From CAYWNA01 sp964459305 (GTDB lineage Bacteria; Planctomycetota; Planctomycetia; Pirellulales; Pirellulaceae): a stretch of 58,597 nucleotides of DNA. Where the stretch lies: NCBI GenBank assembly GCA_964459305.1, contig CAYWNA010000062.1, forward strand, positions 1 to 58,597, written 5' to 3'. Shown here in pieces: positions 17,849 through 27,084 of this stretch. A program made the translations under genes and the position numbers. The notes under the pieces were generated by a model. It saw only the letters and a program-made list of their open reading frames with translations. It was not told the origin of the DNA and did no database searches. How positions within the stretch are numbered: position 1 is the first letter of the stretch; every line of letters starts with the position of its first letter.

Positions 17849-18652
17849 TCATGCCGTTGTTTCTTCGGGCGACGTTGAGCTTGCGTGTAGGTTCACTGGA
17901 CCGTAGCCTCCGCCCAACTCGGGACTGCTTTCGATCGCTGCTGTGACGAATCGTTTCGCACCCGCCACGGCGGCGGCGAGTTCTTCGCCCCTGGCCAATC
18001 GAGCCGTTATGGCTGCTGACAAGACGCAGCCTGTGCCGTGTGTGTGCCGGGTGTCTACCCTCAGGGCCGGAAGTCGATGTGCCTGACCGGCAGACCACAA
18101 CAGGTCGACGGGCGCCCCGTCGAGATGGCCGCCTTTGACGAGAACATTCTGGGCACCAAGGCGCGAAATGGCGGCGGCGGCTTCTTCTGCGGAGGGAAGA
18201 TCGGTAACCTCCATTTGCGCCAGCATTGCCGCTTCGGGCACGTTGGGCGTGACCAAGAAGGCCTTTGGCAGCAGCTTGGTAACCAGCACCCCAACGGCAT
18301 CGTTATCCATCAGCGGCGCCCCGTGCTTGCTGATCATGACAGGGTCCACCACGAGCGGAAATGGGAACGACCCCGCCCGGTCGGCGATTGCCTCGACAAT
18401 TGCGGCGTTACCCAATGCCCCGGTCTTGGCTGCCTGTGGTGGTATGTCGTCGACGACCGAATCGAGTTGAGCAAGTACGAATTCGGGATCCAAGACTTCG
18501 ACCGCTTGAACCGCTTGGGTGTTTTGAACGGTCAGCAGAGTTACGATGCTGGTTCCGTACACGCCGTGTTGGTGAAACGTCTTCAAATCCGCCTGCAAAC
18601 CCGCTCCGCCCGACGGGTCGGAACCGGCGATTGTCATAGCCACCGATGTCAC
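17849..18652 (-). CDS. thiD: Hydroxymethylpyrimidine/phosphomethylpyrimidine kinase
   Basis: Bifunctional HMP / HMP-phosphate kinase of thiamine synthesis, a cytoplasmic ribokinase-fold enzyme. GTG at 18652 is chosen because GGAGG lies seven bases upstream and the protein then starts TSVAMTIAGSDPSGGAGLQA, the usual N-terminus. Other family motifs are KTGALGN, VVDPVMISKHGAPLM, VTPNVPEA, VLVKGGH, DTRHTHGTGC (anion hole and catalytic region) and the C-terminal GGGYGPVN. 267 residues, normal length. It lies 38 bp downstream of the TPR gene on the same strand, so they are probably co-transcribed. No other thiamine gene is nearby. Confidence 0.95.
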   Translation of the reverse strand: MTSVAMTIAGSDPSGGAGLQADLKTFHQHGVYGTSIVTLLTVQNTQAVQAVEVLDPEFVLAQLDSVVDDIPPQAAKTGALGNAAIVEAIADRAGSFPFPLVVDPVMISKHGAPLMDNDAVGVLVTKLLPKAFLVTPNVPEAAMLAQMEVTDLPSAEEAAAAISRLGAQNVLVKGGHLDGAPVDLLWSAGQAHRLPALRVDTRHTHGTGCVLSAAITARLARGEELAAAVAGAKRFVTAAIESSPELGGGYGPVNLHASSTSPEETTA

Positions 18653-18690
18653 TGCGCATCCTCCATTGGGTGAATTTCGCCAGCTAATGG

Positions 18691-20724
18691 TTACCACGAG
18701 GCGATCCAGCGCATCCAATGCCACATCTTGGCCGCCACTCCACCGCGATATCCAGCGACCGCTGCCAGGCAACGCCGGTAAACTCGGCGTCGCGCGGGTT
18801 CCTGAGAGTACGTCTGGTATGCCGATCGGGCTTGACTCAACCGACGCCTCACGTCGCGAAATATACGGGCGGCATCCGCTTGGGACGCTTCGGCCATGTC
18901 CACAACGCTCTGCACCAAGGTCAGCAAAAACTGGTAGTCGTTGTCGAGCGCTTCAGCGTCAACGTTTTCCAGATGGTGCTTGGCCGCCACGACGTTTCCA
19001 CCGCAGGCTTCGTCAGAGGCGAACCACAAATGACGGAGGTGCTGGCCGTGCGCCGGCGGCATCGACAGCGCCGTTTGACCGGCCTCCACTGCCTCGGCAT
19101 CGCGACCCAGTGCCCGCAGTCCTTCCATCGCGTTTACGAGCATCCAAGGTGCCGCGTCCGTACGGTCGCGCCAGTCGGCAAGCCAATCGGCCGAAAGCCG
19201 ATACTCACGCAGTCCTGCCAGCCCATAGCCAGCGGACGCCCAGGTAAGCGTGTACGCTCGCAGCCAGCCCTTGTTTTCCCGGATGAGACGTTTCAGTCTG
19301 GCAGCCGCGCCCGCCTGGAGCAAAACCTCTACATAGGAGTACGTGGCTTGCAGACCGATTTCGCCGCGCTCGGCCAATTCCCGTAGACGATCAGCACATC
19401 TCCAATTCTTGCGTGCGGCACAGAGCTGAATCCACTGCGTGCCGACCTCCGGATGCGCCTTTTCATCGGACAGCAACTCATCGAGAATCCGCTCGGCCTC
19501 GTCCTGCCAGCCTGCATCAACCATTGCCTCGACCGCCGCCGAGACCGGCCAGGGAGTCTCGCATCGCATGATGCAAACGCGCCGAAGGGCATCGCCGGCA
19601 GCATCTCGCGCGACGCGTTTGGCCGCCAGTTGCGCCTCGCGAGCCACGACGAATGCGGTGTCGATATGCGTGCGCAGTGTGGAAATGGTCTCCTCCGCGC
19701 CAGACAGGTCGCCCTCTTCCAATTGAAGGTCGAACAGGGCATTTGCCGCAACCTCGTAGCCGGGGTTCAGTTCGACGGCATGGCGGTAGGCTTCAACAGC
19801 GCCCGCACGGTCCTCGTTCACCAATCTAGCCTCGTCCCAACGACCGGCGCAAGCCAGCGACAAGGCACGCAGATCGTACGCGTCCTCACATCGAGGACTC
19901 AACTCAACCGCCTTGTCCAACACCTCCAGCCGTTCGTCTAACTGTTCCGGAGCGTCCAACAGCTTGGCCAGCATCAGCCACGAGCGCGCTTCGCCCGCTC
20001 GGTGCTGCGTCAGGTCGCGGGCGGCCTCCAAGGCCCGTTCCGGACAGCCGAGCCCGTCGGTCCAGTCGTTCAGCAAGTCCCAGGCTCGTTCGTAGCCCGG
20101 ATCGAGTTTCACCGCATGATGAACGCGATCCAACAGCGTTAGCAGATGAGCGGCCGATTGAACGGCCGGCCGGTAGAGCGGTCGGAGTTCCAATGCCCGA
20201 TGGGCTGCCTGAAGGGCTTCCTCATATCGGTCCTCCGACTCCAGGAGTTGGGCTTGGCAGACTTCGACCCACGGGCTTTCCGGCGCCGTCTCGGCAGATC
20301 GACGCTGCCAATGCTCTGCCGCATCGAAATCGCGCAGCATCCCAGCGATCCCGACGAACAGCGCGTACCACGACGACTGAATGTCCAGAGTGGGCTCGCC
20401 CGGCAGTTCGGAACGCTGATGCATCCACCGCCAGGCAGCGTAGGGGCCCCGGAGTCGCCACAAACAGTAGGCGTGATAGTATTGCGCTTCCGCATCAGAC
20501 GGATTCTCTCGCCACGCTCGGCGGATCAGCCAATTGCTCAGCCGCGAAGCGCCAAGATGCACCGCCAACCGTCCGGCGAAGACCACCGCCTTTGTCCCAC
20601 GCCACGTGTGCAGCGGTCCCCACTCGCGCGAAGCGAGATAGGCTTGCATATACAGGCCATTTTCATACCGGTCGAGTACCGGTCGCAGTTGATCTGCCGT
20701 GATTGGCTGAGAGACTTGGTCCAT
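18691..20724 (-). CDS. Large TPR-repeat protein
   Basis: A 677-residue protein starting at ATG 20724 (MDQVSQPITADQLRPVLDRY). The frame is open upstream, but the extra residues come from a palindromic repeat at 20747-20769 and are unlikely to be translated. Tetratricopeptide-like helices fill most of the length, for example YEEALQAAHRALELRPLYRP, LEVLDKAVELSPRCEDAYDL and AVEAYRHAVELNPGYEVAAN. No signal peptide or membrane segment is evident, so a cytoplasmic scaffold is likely. Partner proteins are unknown; it precedes thiD in an apparent two-gene operon. Confidence 0.8.
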   Translation of the reverse strand: MDQVSQPITADQLRPVLDRYENGLYMQAYLASREWGPLHTWRGTKAVVFAGRLAVHLGASRLSNWLIRRAWRENPSDAEAQYYHAYCLWRLRGPYAAWRWMHQRSELPGEPTLDIQSSWYALFVGIAGMLRDFDAAEHWQRRSAETAPESPWVEVCQAQLLESEDRYEEALQAAHRALELRPLYRPAVQSAAHLLTLLDRVHHAVKLDPGYERAWDLLNDWTDGLGCPERALEAARDLTQHRAGEARSWLMLAKLLDAPEQLDERLEVLDKAVELSPRCEDAYDLRALSLACAGRWDEARLVNEDRAGAVEAYRHAVELNPGYEVAANALFDLQLEEGDLSGAEETISTLRTHIDTAFVVAREAQLAAKRVARDAAGDALRRVCIMRCETPWPVSAAVEAMVDAGWQDEAERILDELLSDEKAHPEVGTQWIQLCAARKNWRCADRLRELAERGEIGLQATYSYVEVLLQAGAAARLKRLIRENKGWLRAYTLTWASAGYGLAGLREYRLSADWLADWRDRTDAAPWMLVNAMEGLRALGRDAEAVEAGQTALSMPPAHGQHLRHLWFASDEACGGNVVAAKHHLENVDAEALDNDYQFLLTLVQSVVDMAEASQADAARIFRDVRRRLSQARSAYQTYSQEPARRRVYRRCLAAVAGYRGGVAAKMWHWMRWIASW

Positions 20725-20746
20725 GGTCTGGAATGCTATTCCGTCC

Positions 20747-20769
20747 AGGCCGGATTGGCAATCCGGCCT
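20747..20769. repeat. Perfect 10-bp hairpin (AGGCCGGATT ... AATCCGGCCT)
   Basis: AGGCCGGATT and AATCCGGCCT pair perfectly around GGC, just upstream of the TPR gene start. I recall strings like this as frequent interspersed palindromes in planctomycete genomes. It may affect the leader of the TPR transcript. Confidence 0.6.
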
Positions 20770-20995
20770 ACGTAGACGCGCCACTTGGCTATGCTCGTGA
20801 CTGCGAGCCCGCAAAATCAACACGGTGGCGTAGGGGACCTACGGATGGGCCTCCCAAGCCGCCGGCGTCTCGCCCCGCATCTTCTGTCACCACAAGACGC
20901 GCAGCGGATTGATTGCTACACTGATAGATGTTGACACTCGCGAGTTGAGAGTGCGGGGATAATGCTAGTGTTCTTGATGGCTCAAGAGCGACACG

Positions 20996-21988
20996 ATGCC
21001 AGCTAATTTGACACAACAGTACTTGAAGGCGGAAGGGGAATACCGCCGTGCGAGCACGCCGGAGGAAGAGCTGGAGTGCCTGCAGGTCATGCTGCGCGAA
21101 TTGCCCAAACACAAGGGCACCGACAAGCTGCATGCCGAGCTGAAGCAGAAAATCAGCAAGGTAAAGAAAGAACTCCAGCAGCAGCAAACGTCTAAAGGCA
21201 AGCGTGGCGGTTTGAGGATTCCTCGGCAGGGCGCGGGCCGGGCCGTGATCATCGGCGGTCCGAACGCCGGCAAGAGCCAACTCATGCGGAGCTTTACCCG
21301 GGCGACCCCGGAAGTCGCCGCCTATCCGTTTACCACGCATGAGCCTTCGCCGGGCATGATGCCGTGGGAAGACGTGATGGTGCAACTGATTGACACTCCG
21401 CCGATTACGGCAGACGTGTTCGATCCGGTCACGCAGGGCATGATCCGCGGAGCCGATGTTGCGTTGCTGATGGTCGATCTAGGCAGCGACGACGGGATCG
21501 ACGGGCTGCAAGATGTGCTCAACCACACGAATTCCACAAAGACGCGCTTGGCCAGACAGTCCTACCTGGACGAAAACGACATCGGCGTCTCCTGCACGCA
21601 GACTTACTTGGTCCCCAACAAGATTGACGATCCCGAAGCGGCGGATCGACTGGAATTGTTGCATGAATTCTGTCCGCTTGATTTTCCTGAGTACGTGATT
21701 TCCGCAATGCAAGGAACCGGTCTGGAAGAGCTGCGCGATGCAATCTACAAGCCGTTGGACGTGGTGCGAGTGTACACAAAGTTGCCGAACAAGAAACGGG
21801 CAGACTTCGATCGGCCATTTACGATCCGCCGCGGTGGTACATTGCTGGACATGGCGGAGATGGTCCATAAAGAGTTTGCGGAGAATCTGAAGCACGCCCG
21901 CGTCTGGGGCAGCCACGTTCACGACGGGACGATGGTCAAAGGAGATTACGTGCTTCACGACAAGGATGTGGTGGAACTCCACATGTAG
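20996..21988 (+). CDS. DRG-like TGS-domain GTPase
   Basis: A 330-residue cytoplasmic GTPase related to the Obg/DRG group. An N-terminal charged helical region (residues 1-80, KHKGTDKLHAELKQKISKVK) precedes the G domain: G1 GGPNAGKS at 87-94, G3 DTPPI, G4 NKID at 208-211, and SAMQGTG as G5. A C-terminal TGS-like domain ends in GDYVLHDKDVVELHM. DRG-like proteins bind the translation machinery; the precise role in planctomycetes is not known to me. Its 3' side carries copy D of the 116-bp hairpin repeat. Confidence 0.85.
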   Translation: MPANLTQQYLKAEGEYRRASTPEEELECLQVMLRELPKHKGTDKLHAELKQKISKVKKELQQQQTSKGKRGGLRIPRQGAGRAVIIGGPNAGKSQLMRSFTRATPEVAAYPFTTHEPSPGMMPWEDVMVQLIDTPPITADVFDPVTQGMIRGADVALLMVDLGSDDGIDGLQDVLNHTNSTKTRLARQSYLDENDIGVSCTQTYLVPNKIDDPEAADRLELLHEFCPLDFPEYVISAMQGTGLEELRDAIYKPLDVVRVYTKLPNKKRADFDRPFTIRRGGTLLDMAEMVHKEFAENLKHARVWGSHVHDGTMVKGDYVLHDKDVVELHM

Positions 21989-22003
21989 GTTTCCTCGTTT
22001 TTA

Positions 22004-22119
22004 CCACCCGCGGTCAGGATTGACACTTTTCCGCATGTAGCCGAAGTCGCCAGACTTTGGTCTGCGTAGGGAAAAACCAAACTCTGGCGAGTTCGGCTAC
22101 AGGTCAGACTTGTCCGCGG
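22004..22119 (+). repeat. 116-bp hairpin repeat, copy D
   Basis: The repeat spans from CCACCCGCGG to a terminal CCGCGG, with a 64-base hairpin at 22037-22100. The arms GTAGCCGAAGTCGCCAGACT and AGTTCGGCTAC-type differ at only two of 25 positions. Copies E (25573-25691) and F (28239-28354, inverted) share sequence and layout. It sits between the GTPase gene and polX, so it may also act as a transcript end. No open frame inside. Confidence 0.85.
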
Positions 22120-22181
22120 TTAAACGATGCTGGCGCAGTCGAGAAATCGTTTCGTTGCCATCCCTGGAAGAGTCGAAGATT

Positions 22182-23912
22182 ATGACCAACGCTCAAATCG
22201 CCTCTGTGTTCGAGCAGGTCGCGGATTTGCTGGAATTCAAAGGGGCCAATCCGTTTCGCATTCGGGCCTATCGCAACGGCGCTCGTGCCATACGCGATTT
22301 GCCGGAATCCGTGACCTCGATCGTGGCCGAGGATCCGAAACGGCTGATCGAGATCGATGGGATTGGGAAAGCGGTTGCCGAGAAGAGTGTCGTCTTGGTG
22401 GAAACAGGCGAACTGCCTCAATTGAAAGAACTTCTGGCCGAAATCCCCGAAAGCGTGCTGGCCATGCTGCGGATACCCGGTCTGGGCCCCAAGAAGGCTG
22501 CGGCGATCTACAACGAGTTGGGCATTGCCACGCTCGACACGCTGAAGGAGGCGTGCGAAGCAGGCAGGGTGCAAGAGCTCAAAGGATTCGGTGCCAAGAC
22601 TGAAAAGACGATTCTGGATGGCATGGCCATTGCCGAAGCGGCCGGGAAGAGGATGTATTGGGCGAAGGCCGACGAAATCGCTTGGGCGATGCGCGAGCAC
22701 TTGAACGCATGCGAGAGCATCGACAAGTTGGAATTCGCCGGCAGCTATCGGCGTGGCCGCGAAACGGTGGGCGACTTGGACGTGCTTGTGGTGTCCGAGG
22801 ATGTCGGCGAAGTGATGGACCGGTTCGGCCTGTTTCCGGATGTGGCCGACGTACTGGCCCGCGGCGATACCAAGATGTCCATTCGCCTTGGCACGGGTTT
22901 TCAGATCGATCTTCGCATCGTGCCGACGGAATCGTTCGGAGCAGCGCTTCAGTATTTTACCGGCTCCAAGGCCCACAACGTTGTGTTGCGCGGTCTGGCA
23001 AAACAACGCGGGCTGAAGATCAACGAATACGGCGTTTTCCGCATCACGGGCGATCAGGAAACGTACGTGGCCGGCGACGATGAAGCAGGCGTCTACGCCA
23101 CCCTCGATTTGTCTCCAATTCCTCCGGAGTTGCGCGAGGCCCGCCGAGAGTTCGAATGGGCCGCGTCCGACGAACTGCCCGATCTGATCCGGCTGGAGGA
23201 TATCCGCGGCGACCTCCACGCGCACACCACCGCGACCGATGGCATTGCGACGATCGAAGAAATGGTTGCCGCCGCGCGAAAGAGAGGACTGAGGTACCTT
23301 GCGATCACCGACCATTCGCAACGAGTGACCATGGCGCGAGGATTGGACCCGAAGCGCCTGCGTGCGCAATGGCGTCAGGTTGACGAGTTGAACGCAGAGT
23401 TGGGCAAGAGCTTCACCGTGCTGAAGGGCATCGAGTGTGACATCTTAGAGAAAGGCGGTATGGACCTTCCCGACGACGTGCTCGCCGAGGCCGATTGGGT
23501 GCTGGCCGCCGTTCACTACGGTCAGAAGCAGTCGCGCCCACAGATCACCGACCGGATCCTCGAAGCCATCGAGAATCCCCACGTGGATGCGGTCGCCCAT
23601 CCGACCGGCCGGCTATTGAATCGCCGTGACCCGTACGACGTTGATATGGAGGCCGTTTTGGTCGCCGCGAAGGAGAACCGAACGCTGCTGGAATTGAATG
23701 CCAATCCGATGCGGCTGGACTTGAATGATGTGTACTGCGCTGCAGCGAAGAGCCACGGCGTTCCCATCTTTATCGCCACCGATGCGCATGCCATCGACGA
23801 ATTGGATCTGATGCGATACGGCATTTTGCAGGCCCGTCGTGCCGGACTGACCAAAGACGACGTTGCCAATACGCGAACCTGGCCGCAACTGAAGAAGCTG
23901 ATCGGTAGTTGA
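22182..23912 (+). CDS. polX: Family X DNA polymerase with PHP exonuclease domain
   Basis: A 576-residue PolX acting in gap-filling DNA repair. ATG 22182 gives the canonical MTNAQIASVFEQVADLLEFK start; the frame is open 24 codons upstream into the 116-bp repeat, which is not expected to be coding. Helix-hairpin-helix elements (RIPGLGPKKA) lead to the pol-beta palm with GDLDVLV (Asp198, Asp200) and FQIDLRIV supplying the third acidic residue. The C-terminal PHP domain carries DLHAHTTATDG (from 344), ITDHS, GIECDI, AVHYG and TDAHAIDEL, so all metal-binding motifs look intact. Confidence 0.95.
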   Translation: MTNAQIASVFEQVADLLEFKGANPFRIRAYRNGARAIRDLPESVTSIVAEDPKRLIEIDGIGKAVAEKSVVLVETGELPQLKELLAEIPESVLAMLRIPGLGPKKAAAIYNELGIATLDTLKEACEAGRVQELKGFGAKTEKTILDGMAIAEAAGKRMYWAKADEIAWAMREHLNACESIDKLEFAGSYRRGRETVGDLDVLVVSEDVGEVMDRFGLFPDVADVLARGDTKMSIRLGTGFQIDLRIVPTESFGAALQYFTGSKAHNVVLRGLAKQRGLKINEYGVFRITGDQETYVAGDDEAGVYATLDLSPIPPELREARREFEWAASDELPDLIRLEDIRGDLHAHTTATDGIATIEEMVAAARKRGLRYLAITDHSQRVTMARGLDPKRLRAQWRQVDELNAELGKSFTVLKGIECDILEKGGMDLPDDVLAEADWVLAAVHYGQKQSRPQITDRILEAIENPHVDAVAHPTGRLLNRRDPYDVDMEAVLVAAKENRTLLELNANPMRLDLNDVYCAAAKSHGVPIFIATDAHAIDELDLMRYGILQARRAGLTKDDVANTRTWPQLKKLIGS

Positions 23913-23938
23913 CGCGCGTTTCAGGTTGCGACGTTTCG

Positions 23939-23992
23939 GGCGAGCGGCGGAAACTCGCCTATCCCACGGCAGATTTTCACCTGCCGCTCGCC
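23939..23992. terminator. Inverted repeat between convergent genes
   Basis: GGCGAGCGGC (23939-23948) and GCCGCTCGCC (23983-23992) are perfect 10-bp inverted arms, 34 bases apart. They lie in the 85-bp gap where polX (plus) and the GGDEF gene (minus) converge. A two-way transcription terminator is the simplest reading, although the loop is long and no T-run flanks it. Confidence 0.45.
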
Positions 23993-23997
23993 TTGGA

Positions 23998-25356
23998 CTA
24001 CTCCAACATCACCGCCGGATGCCGGTCGACCGAACTGCTGAAACAACGCAGCAACGTTTCCTGGCTGATGATGCCAGTCGGCCGCCGATCTTTCACGATG
24101 ATGGCGTTGCGAATCCAGGATCGGCACAGCGACTCGTAGATTTCCATGATTGGGGTGTCTTCGTCATAGGCCGGAATGTCGCTCTTCACGGCCTCCCTGA
24201 TGGTGATGGTACGGCGGTTCGGCCAGAACATGGCGGCCATGATGTCGTGTTCCGACAGTACGCCCACCAGTCGACCCTCGGCATCCACGATGGGTGCAAT
24301 GTCCACATGGTGCTGCAGGAAACGCTCTGTCGCCTGCACGATGGTTTCGGCTTCGCTCAACTGAAACGCGATCTTGGACATCACCTGCGCGGCCCGAAGA
24401 TCGGCAAAGGACAGGTTCAGGTCCTTCATGTCGGAGCGAGGGGTAGGAGATTCGTCTGTATCCTGGTAACAGACGACCCGGTTGCGCCCGAAACGCTTGG
24501 CCTGCATCAAAGCACGATCGGCCAAATCGACCAGATGTTTTGGTGATTTGGTCGAGTGTGTTCGGCCAGCCACACCAAAACTAGCCGTAACTCCGATCTG
24601 TCTTCCTTCGACGTGCATCGTCGTCGATGCCAGCTTCTCGCGCAGTTGGTCGGCCCATACGGCGGCCCCCTCTTCGCTCGTCTCCGGCAGCAACACGCAG
24701 AATTCCTCGCCGCCGTAACGGCTGATGTAGTCGCTAACGCGTACATTGGCTGTGAACATCGCCGCGACTCGGCGAAGGACTTCATCGCCTACCGGATGTC
24801 CGTATGCATCGTTGACCCGCTTGAAGAAATCGATGTCCATCATGACGCAGGCAAGCGGAAAATGGTGGCGATCGGCGCGAGCCCATTCTCGGTCCGCCTC
24901 TTCGTAGAAGCCCCGTCGCGTCGCTAGTCCGGTCAGCGGATCGCATTTGGCTAGACGTATCAGGCGGCTCTCCAGATCCAGCACTCTCGCGCCGCAGCGA
25001 AGGCGGGCCAGCAGTTCGTTCTTGTCGACCGGCTTCTTCAAGAAATCGTCTGCGCCGGCCTTCAATCCCTGGACCAGATCCTGGACATCCGTACGAACCG
25101 TCAGGAAGATCGTGTAGACGTAGTGAGGGAGCTTCTGGTATCGCAACCACTGACACAACTTCACACCATCGACGTTAGGCATTTCCCAGTCGGTGACGAG
25201 GATATCCGGGCACTGTCGCTCGATCGCTGCCATTGCAAGACGACCATCGGCTGCGCAGCGCACCTGGTATCCGGCCGATTCCAGGCACTGCACCAGCAGC
25301 CGTAGTATGGCCGGATCGTCGTCCGCCAACAGGATGTCCGGCTTCGTTGCAGCCAT
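23998..25356 (-). CDS. Receiver-GGDEF-CBS diguanylate cyclase
   Basis: A 452-residue cytoplasmic signalling protein predicted to make cyclic di-GMP from GTP. The N-terminal receiver has acidic residues DDD at 12-14 and phosphoacceptor Asp56 (VTDWEMP). The GGDEF domain follows at about 135-300, with GGEEF at 215-219 (active form) and an RVSD inhibitory I-site motif (206-209) at the standard five-residue spacing. The C-terminal ~130 residues (AAQVMSKIA, VDIAPIVDAEGRLVGVLSEHD, IRNAIIVKDRRPTGIIS) form a CBS pair, which usually binds adenine nucleotides. Phosphorylation and nucleotide level may thus both tune the enzyme. No kinase adjacent. Confidence 0.93.
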   Translation of the reverse strand: MAATKPDILLADDDPAILRLLVQCLESAGYQVRCAADGRLAMAAIERQCPDILVTDWEMPNVDGVKLCQWLRYQKLPHYVYTIFLTVRTDVQDLVQGLKAGADDFLKKPVDKNELLARLRCGARVLDLESRLIRLAKCDPLTGLATRRGFYEEADREWARADRHHFPLACVMMDIDFFKRVNDAYGHPVGDEVLRRVAAMFTANVRVSDYISRYGGEEFCVLLPETSEEGAAVWADQLREKLASTTMHVEGRQIGVTASFGVAGRTHSTKSPKHLVDLADRALMQAKRFGRNRVVCYQDTDESPTPRSDMKDLNLSFADLRAAQVMSKIAFQLSEAETIVQATERFLQHHVDIAPIVDAEGRLVGVLSEHDIMAAMFWPNRRTITIREAVKSDIPAYDEDTPIMEIYESLCRSWIRNAIIVKDRRPTGIISQETLLRCFSSSVDRHPAVMLE

Positions 25357-25572
25357 GCGCGGTTTTGCCTACGAGGACGTTTCTGTCAGTAATACGGATC
25401 GTGACAACAAACGGACGGTGTATACAGAACTTCCGCGTGCCGTAAAACGTAGCTTATGAAAAGGAAAGAAACGTCGCCAATCTGTTGTTTGTGCAGAGAT
25501 CCGCGGTGCTTTCGCTTCGCCGTGCCTCGTGTGGTGGCTTGACGGCACTGTGTCGGCGATAATGGATCCCAG

Positions 25573-25691
25573 CCGCCCGCGGCCAGGATTGACGCTTTTC
25601 TCCATGTAGCCGAAGTCGCCAGACTTTGGAAAGCGTAGGGAAAACCAAACTCTGGCGAGTTCGGCTACGGGGCAGACTTGTCGACGGGCGG
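25573..25691 (+). repeat. 116-bp-type hairpin repeat, copy E (119 bp)
   Basis: Begins CCGCCCGCGGCCAGG and ends CGGGCGG; the central hairpin is 25606-25668. The same two arm mismatches seen in copies D and F are kept. It lies in the 419-bp gap between the divergent GGDEF and GT39-like genes; the rest of the gap shows no gene. Confidence 0.85.
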
Positions 25692-25775
25692 TATAGCCGT
25701 ATCGGAAAGACTCCGTTTCCCCACATTTGATCCGTTGGCAGGCAAGACCACAAACCAGTCGCTGTGAGGGTAATC

Positions 25776-27062
25776 ATGGCAAACGTCACCGCCGTTTCCA
25801 GACCGCACAACTGGCGCGTCCTGCTGGTATTGCTAGCCCTCACGATGACTGTGCGAGGTGGTCTGCTAGTAGCGAAACGTAACGCGTTAACGGCTGACAC
25901 GGACAGCTATCGCATGTTGGCGGCCAATGTCGCCGAATGCGGCATCTACGGCTACGAGGTTACGGATCCAGCGACGGGGCAGGTATCCGTCCGCCCAACC
26001 GCATTCCGCCCACCTATCTACCCGCTGCTGCTGGCTTGTGTGGGCGAGGGTACCGAGACCGGCCTGTATGGCGTGATGATCTTGCATTGGGTGCTCGGTG
26101 TCGCCACCGTGGCGCTCGTCTACCTGCTGTCGCAGCAATGGCGACTGGGCGGCTGGGGCGTGTTAGCCGCGGCATTCGTGGCCTTCGATCCCATACTCCT
26201 GAATCAGTCGACGCTGGTGATGACCGAAACGCTAGCCACGTTTCTGGCGGTTGTGGCGCTGATGTCGTTGTCGCGACTGTCGGACAAACCGTCGGTCGGA
26301 TCAGCCGCCGTTGTCGGCGGCGTGCTGGCTCTGGCGTCGCTGTGTCGCCCCACGTTTCTCCCGTGGTTGGCATTGGCGGCTGTGATTCTCGTACTCGCAT
26401 CAGGAATTCGCCAAAGCCGCTGGAAACTAGGCATCGCCCTCTTGCTTGGCGCTGCGGCCGTTCTGTCCCCGTGGATCGTCAGAAACTACGTGGTGATCGG
26501 CCGGCCGATCATCGCAACCACCCACGGCGGATACACGTTGCGGTTGGGAAATAACGAAGGTTTCTACGAGTTCCTGCGGACGAGCGACTGGGGCGACGTG
26601 TGGGATTCGCGGGAGCTGGACGAGCAATACAACCACATCAAAGAGCAATTCGGCCATGACGAGGTACAGGCTGATCGATGGGCATATCGGCGTGCATTGT
26701 CCTGCATTCGCAACGACACCGGGATGTTCGCCTATGCGTGCACGGTGCGAGTTGGGCGACTGTGGGGATTGATGCCTCATCAGATCGAACACAGCGAATC
26801 CACGGTCACGTGCTTGATGCGGTGCGCCGTCGGCCTGTGGTACATTAGCGTGTTCGCGTTGGGCGTGATCGGCATGTGCTCGTTGGGAAAGCGGCTTTGG
26901 CGTCTTCCATGGGTGTGGGGCGTGCTGCTGTGTCTCGCGTTCACAGCAATGCACGCGGTCTATTGGAGCAATCTCCGAATGCGTGCCCCGCTGATGCCTG
27001 TCGTGTGCATGGCGGCTGCGGCGGGCGCCAAGTGGTTGACGCGCAAGCGACTCGAATCGTGA
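25776..27062 (+). CDS. Multi-pass membrane glycosyltransferase, GT39/ArnT-like
   Basis: ATG 25776 has GAGGG six bases upstream. The 428-residue product has about eight to ten hydrophobic segments, among them VLLVLLALTMTVRGGLLVA near the start. TADTDSYRMLAANVAECG with an acidic pair in the first outer loop, then WRLGGWGVLAAAFVAFDPIL, are typical of dolichyl/polyprenyl-phosphate-sugar-dependent transferases of the mannosyltransferase superfamily. Donor and acceptor unknown. It converges on the PilZ gene with only 22 bp between. Confidence 0.75.
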   Translation: MANVTAVSRPHNWRVLLVLLALTMTVRGGLLVAKRNALTADTDSYRMLAANVAECGIYGYEVTDPATGQVSVRPTAFRPPIYPLLLACVGEGTETGLYGVMILHWVLGVATVALVYLLSQQWRLGGWGVLAAAFVAFDPILLNQSTLVMTETLATFLAVVALMSLSRLSDKPSVGSAAVVGGVLALASLCRPTFLPWLALAAVILVLASGIRQSRWKLGIALLLGAAAVLSPWIVRNYVVIGRPIIATTHGGYTLRLGNNEGFYEFLRTSDWGDVWDSRELDEQYNHIKEQFGHDEVQADRWAYRRALSCIRNDTGMFAYACTVRVGRLWGLMPHQIEHSESTVTCLMRCAVGLWYISVFALGVIGMCSLGKRLWRLPWVWGVLLCLAFTAMHAVYWSNLRMRAPLMPVVCMAAAAGAKWLTRKRLES

Positions 27063-27084
27063 GTTCAAGAACGCATCGTTAGGA

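Noticed and set aside
20931..20961. TTGACA and GATAAT upstream of the GTPase gene as a promoter
   Set aside because: The spacing is 21 bases, too long for a standard sigma-70 promoter.
22104..23369. 421-codon minus-strand open frame
   Set aside because: Antisense to polX, whose motifs are complete.
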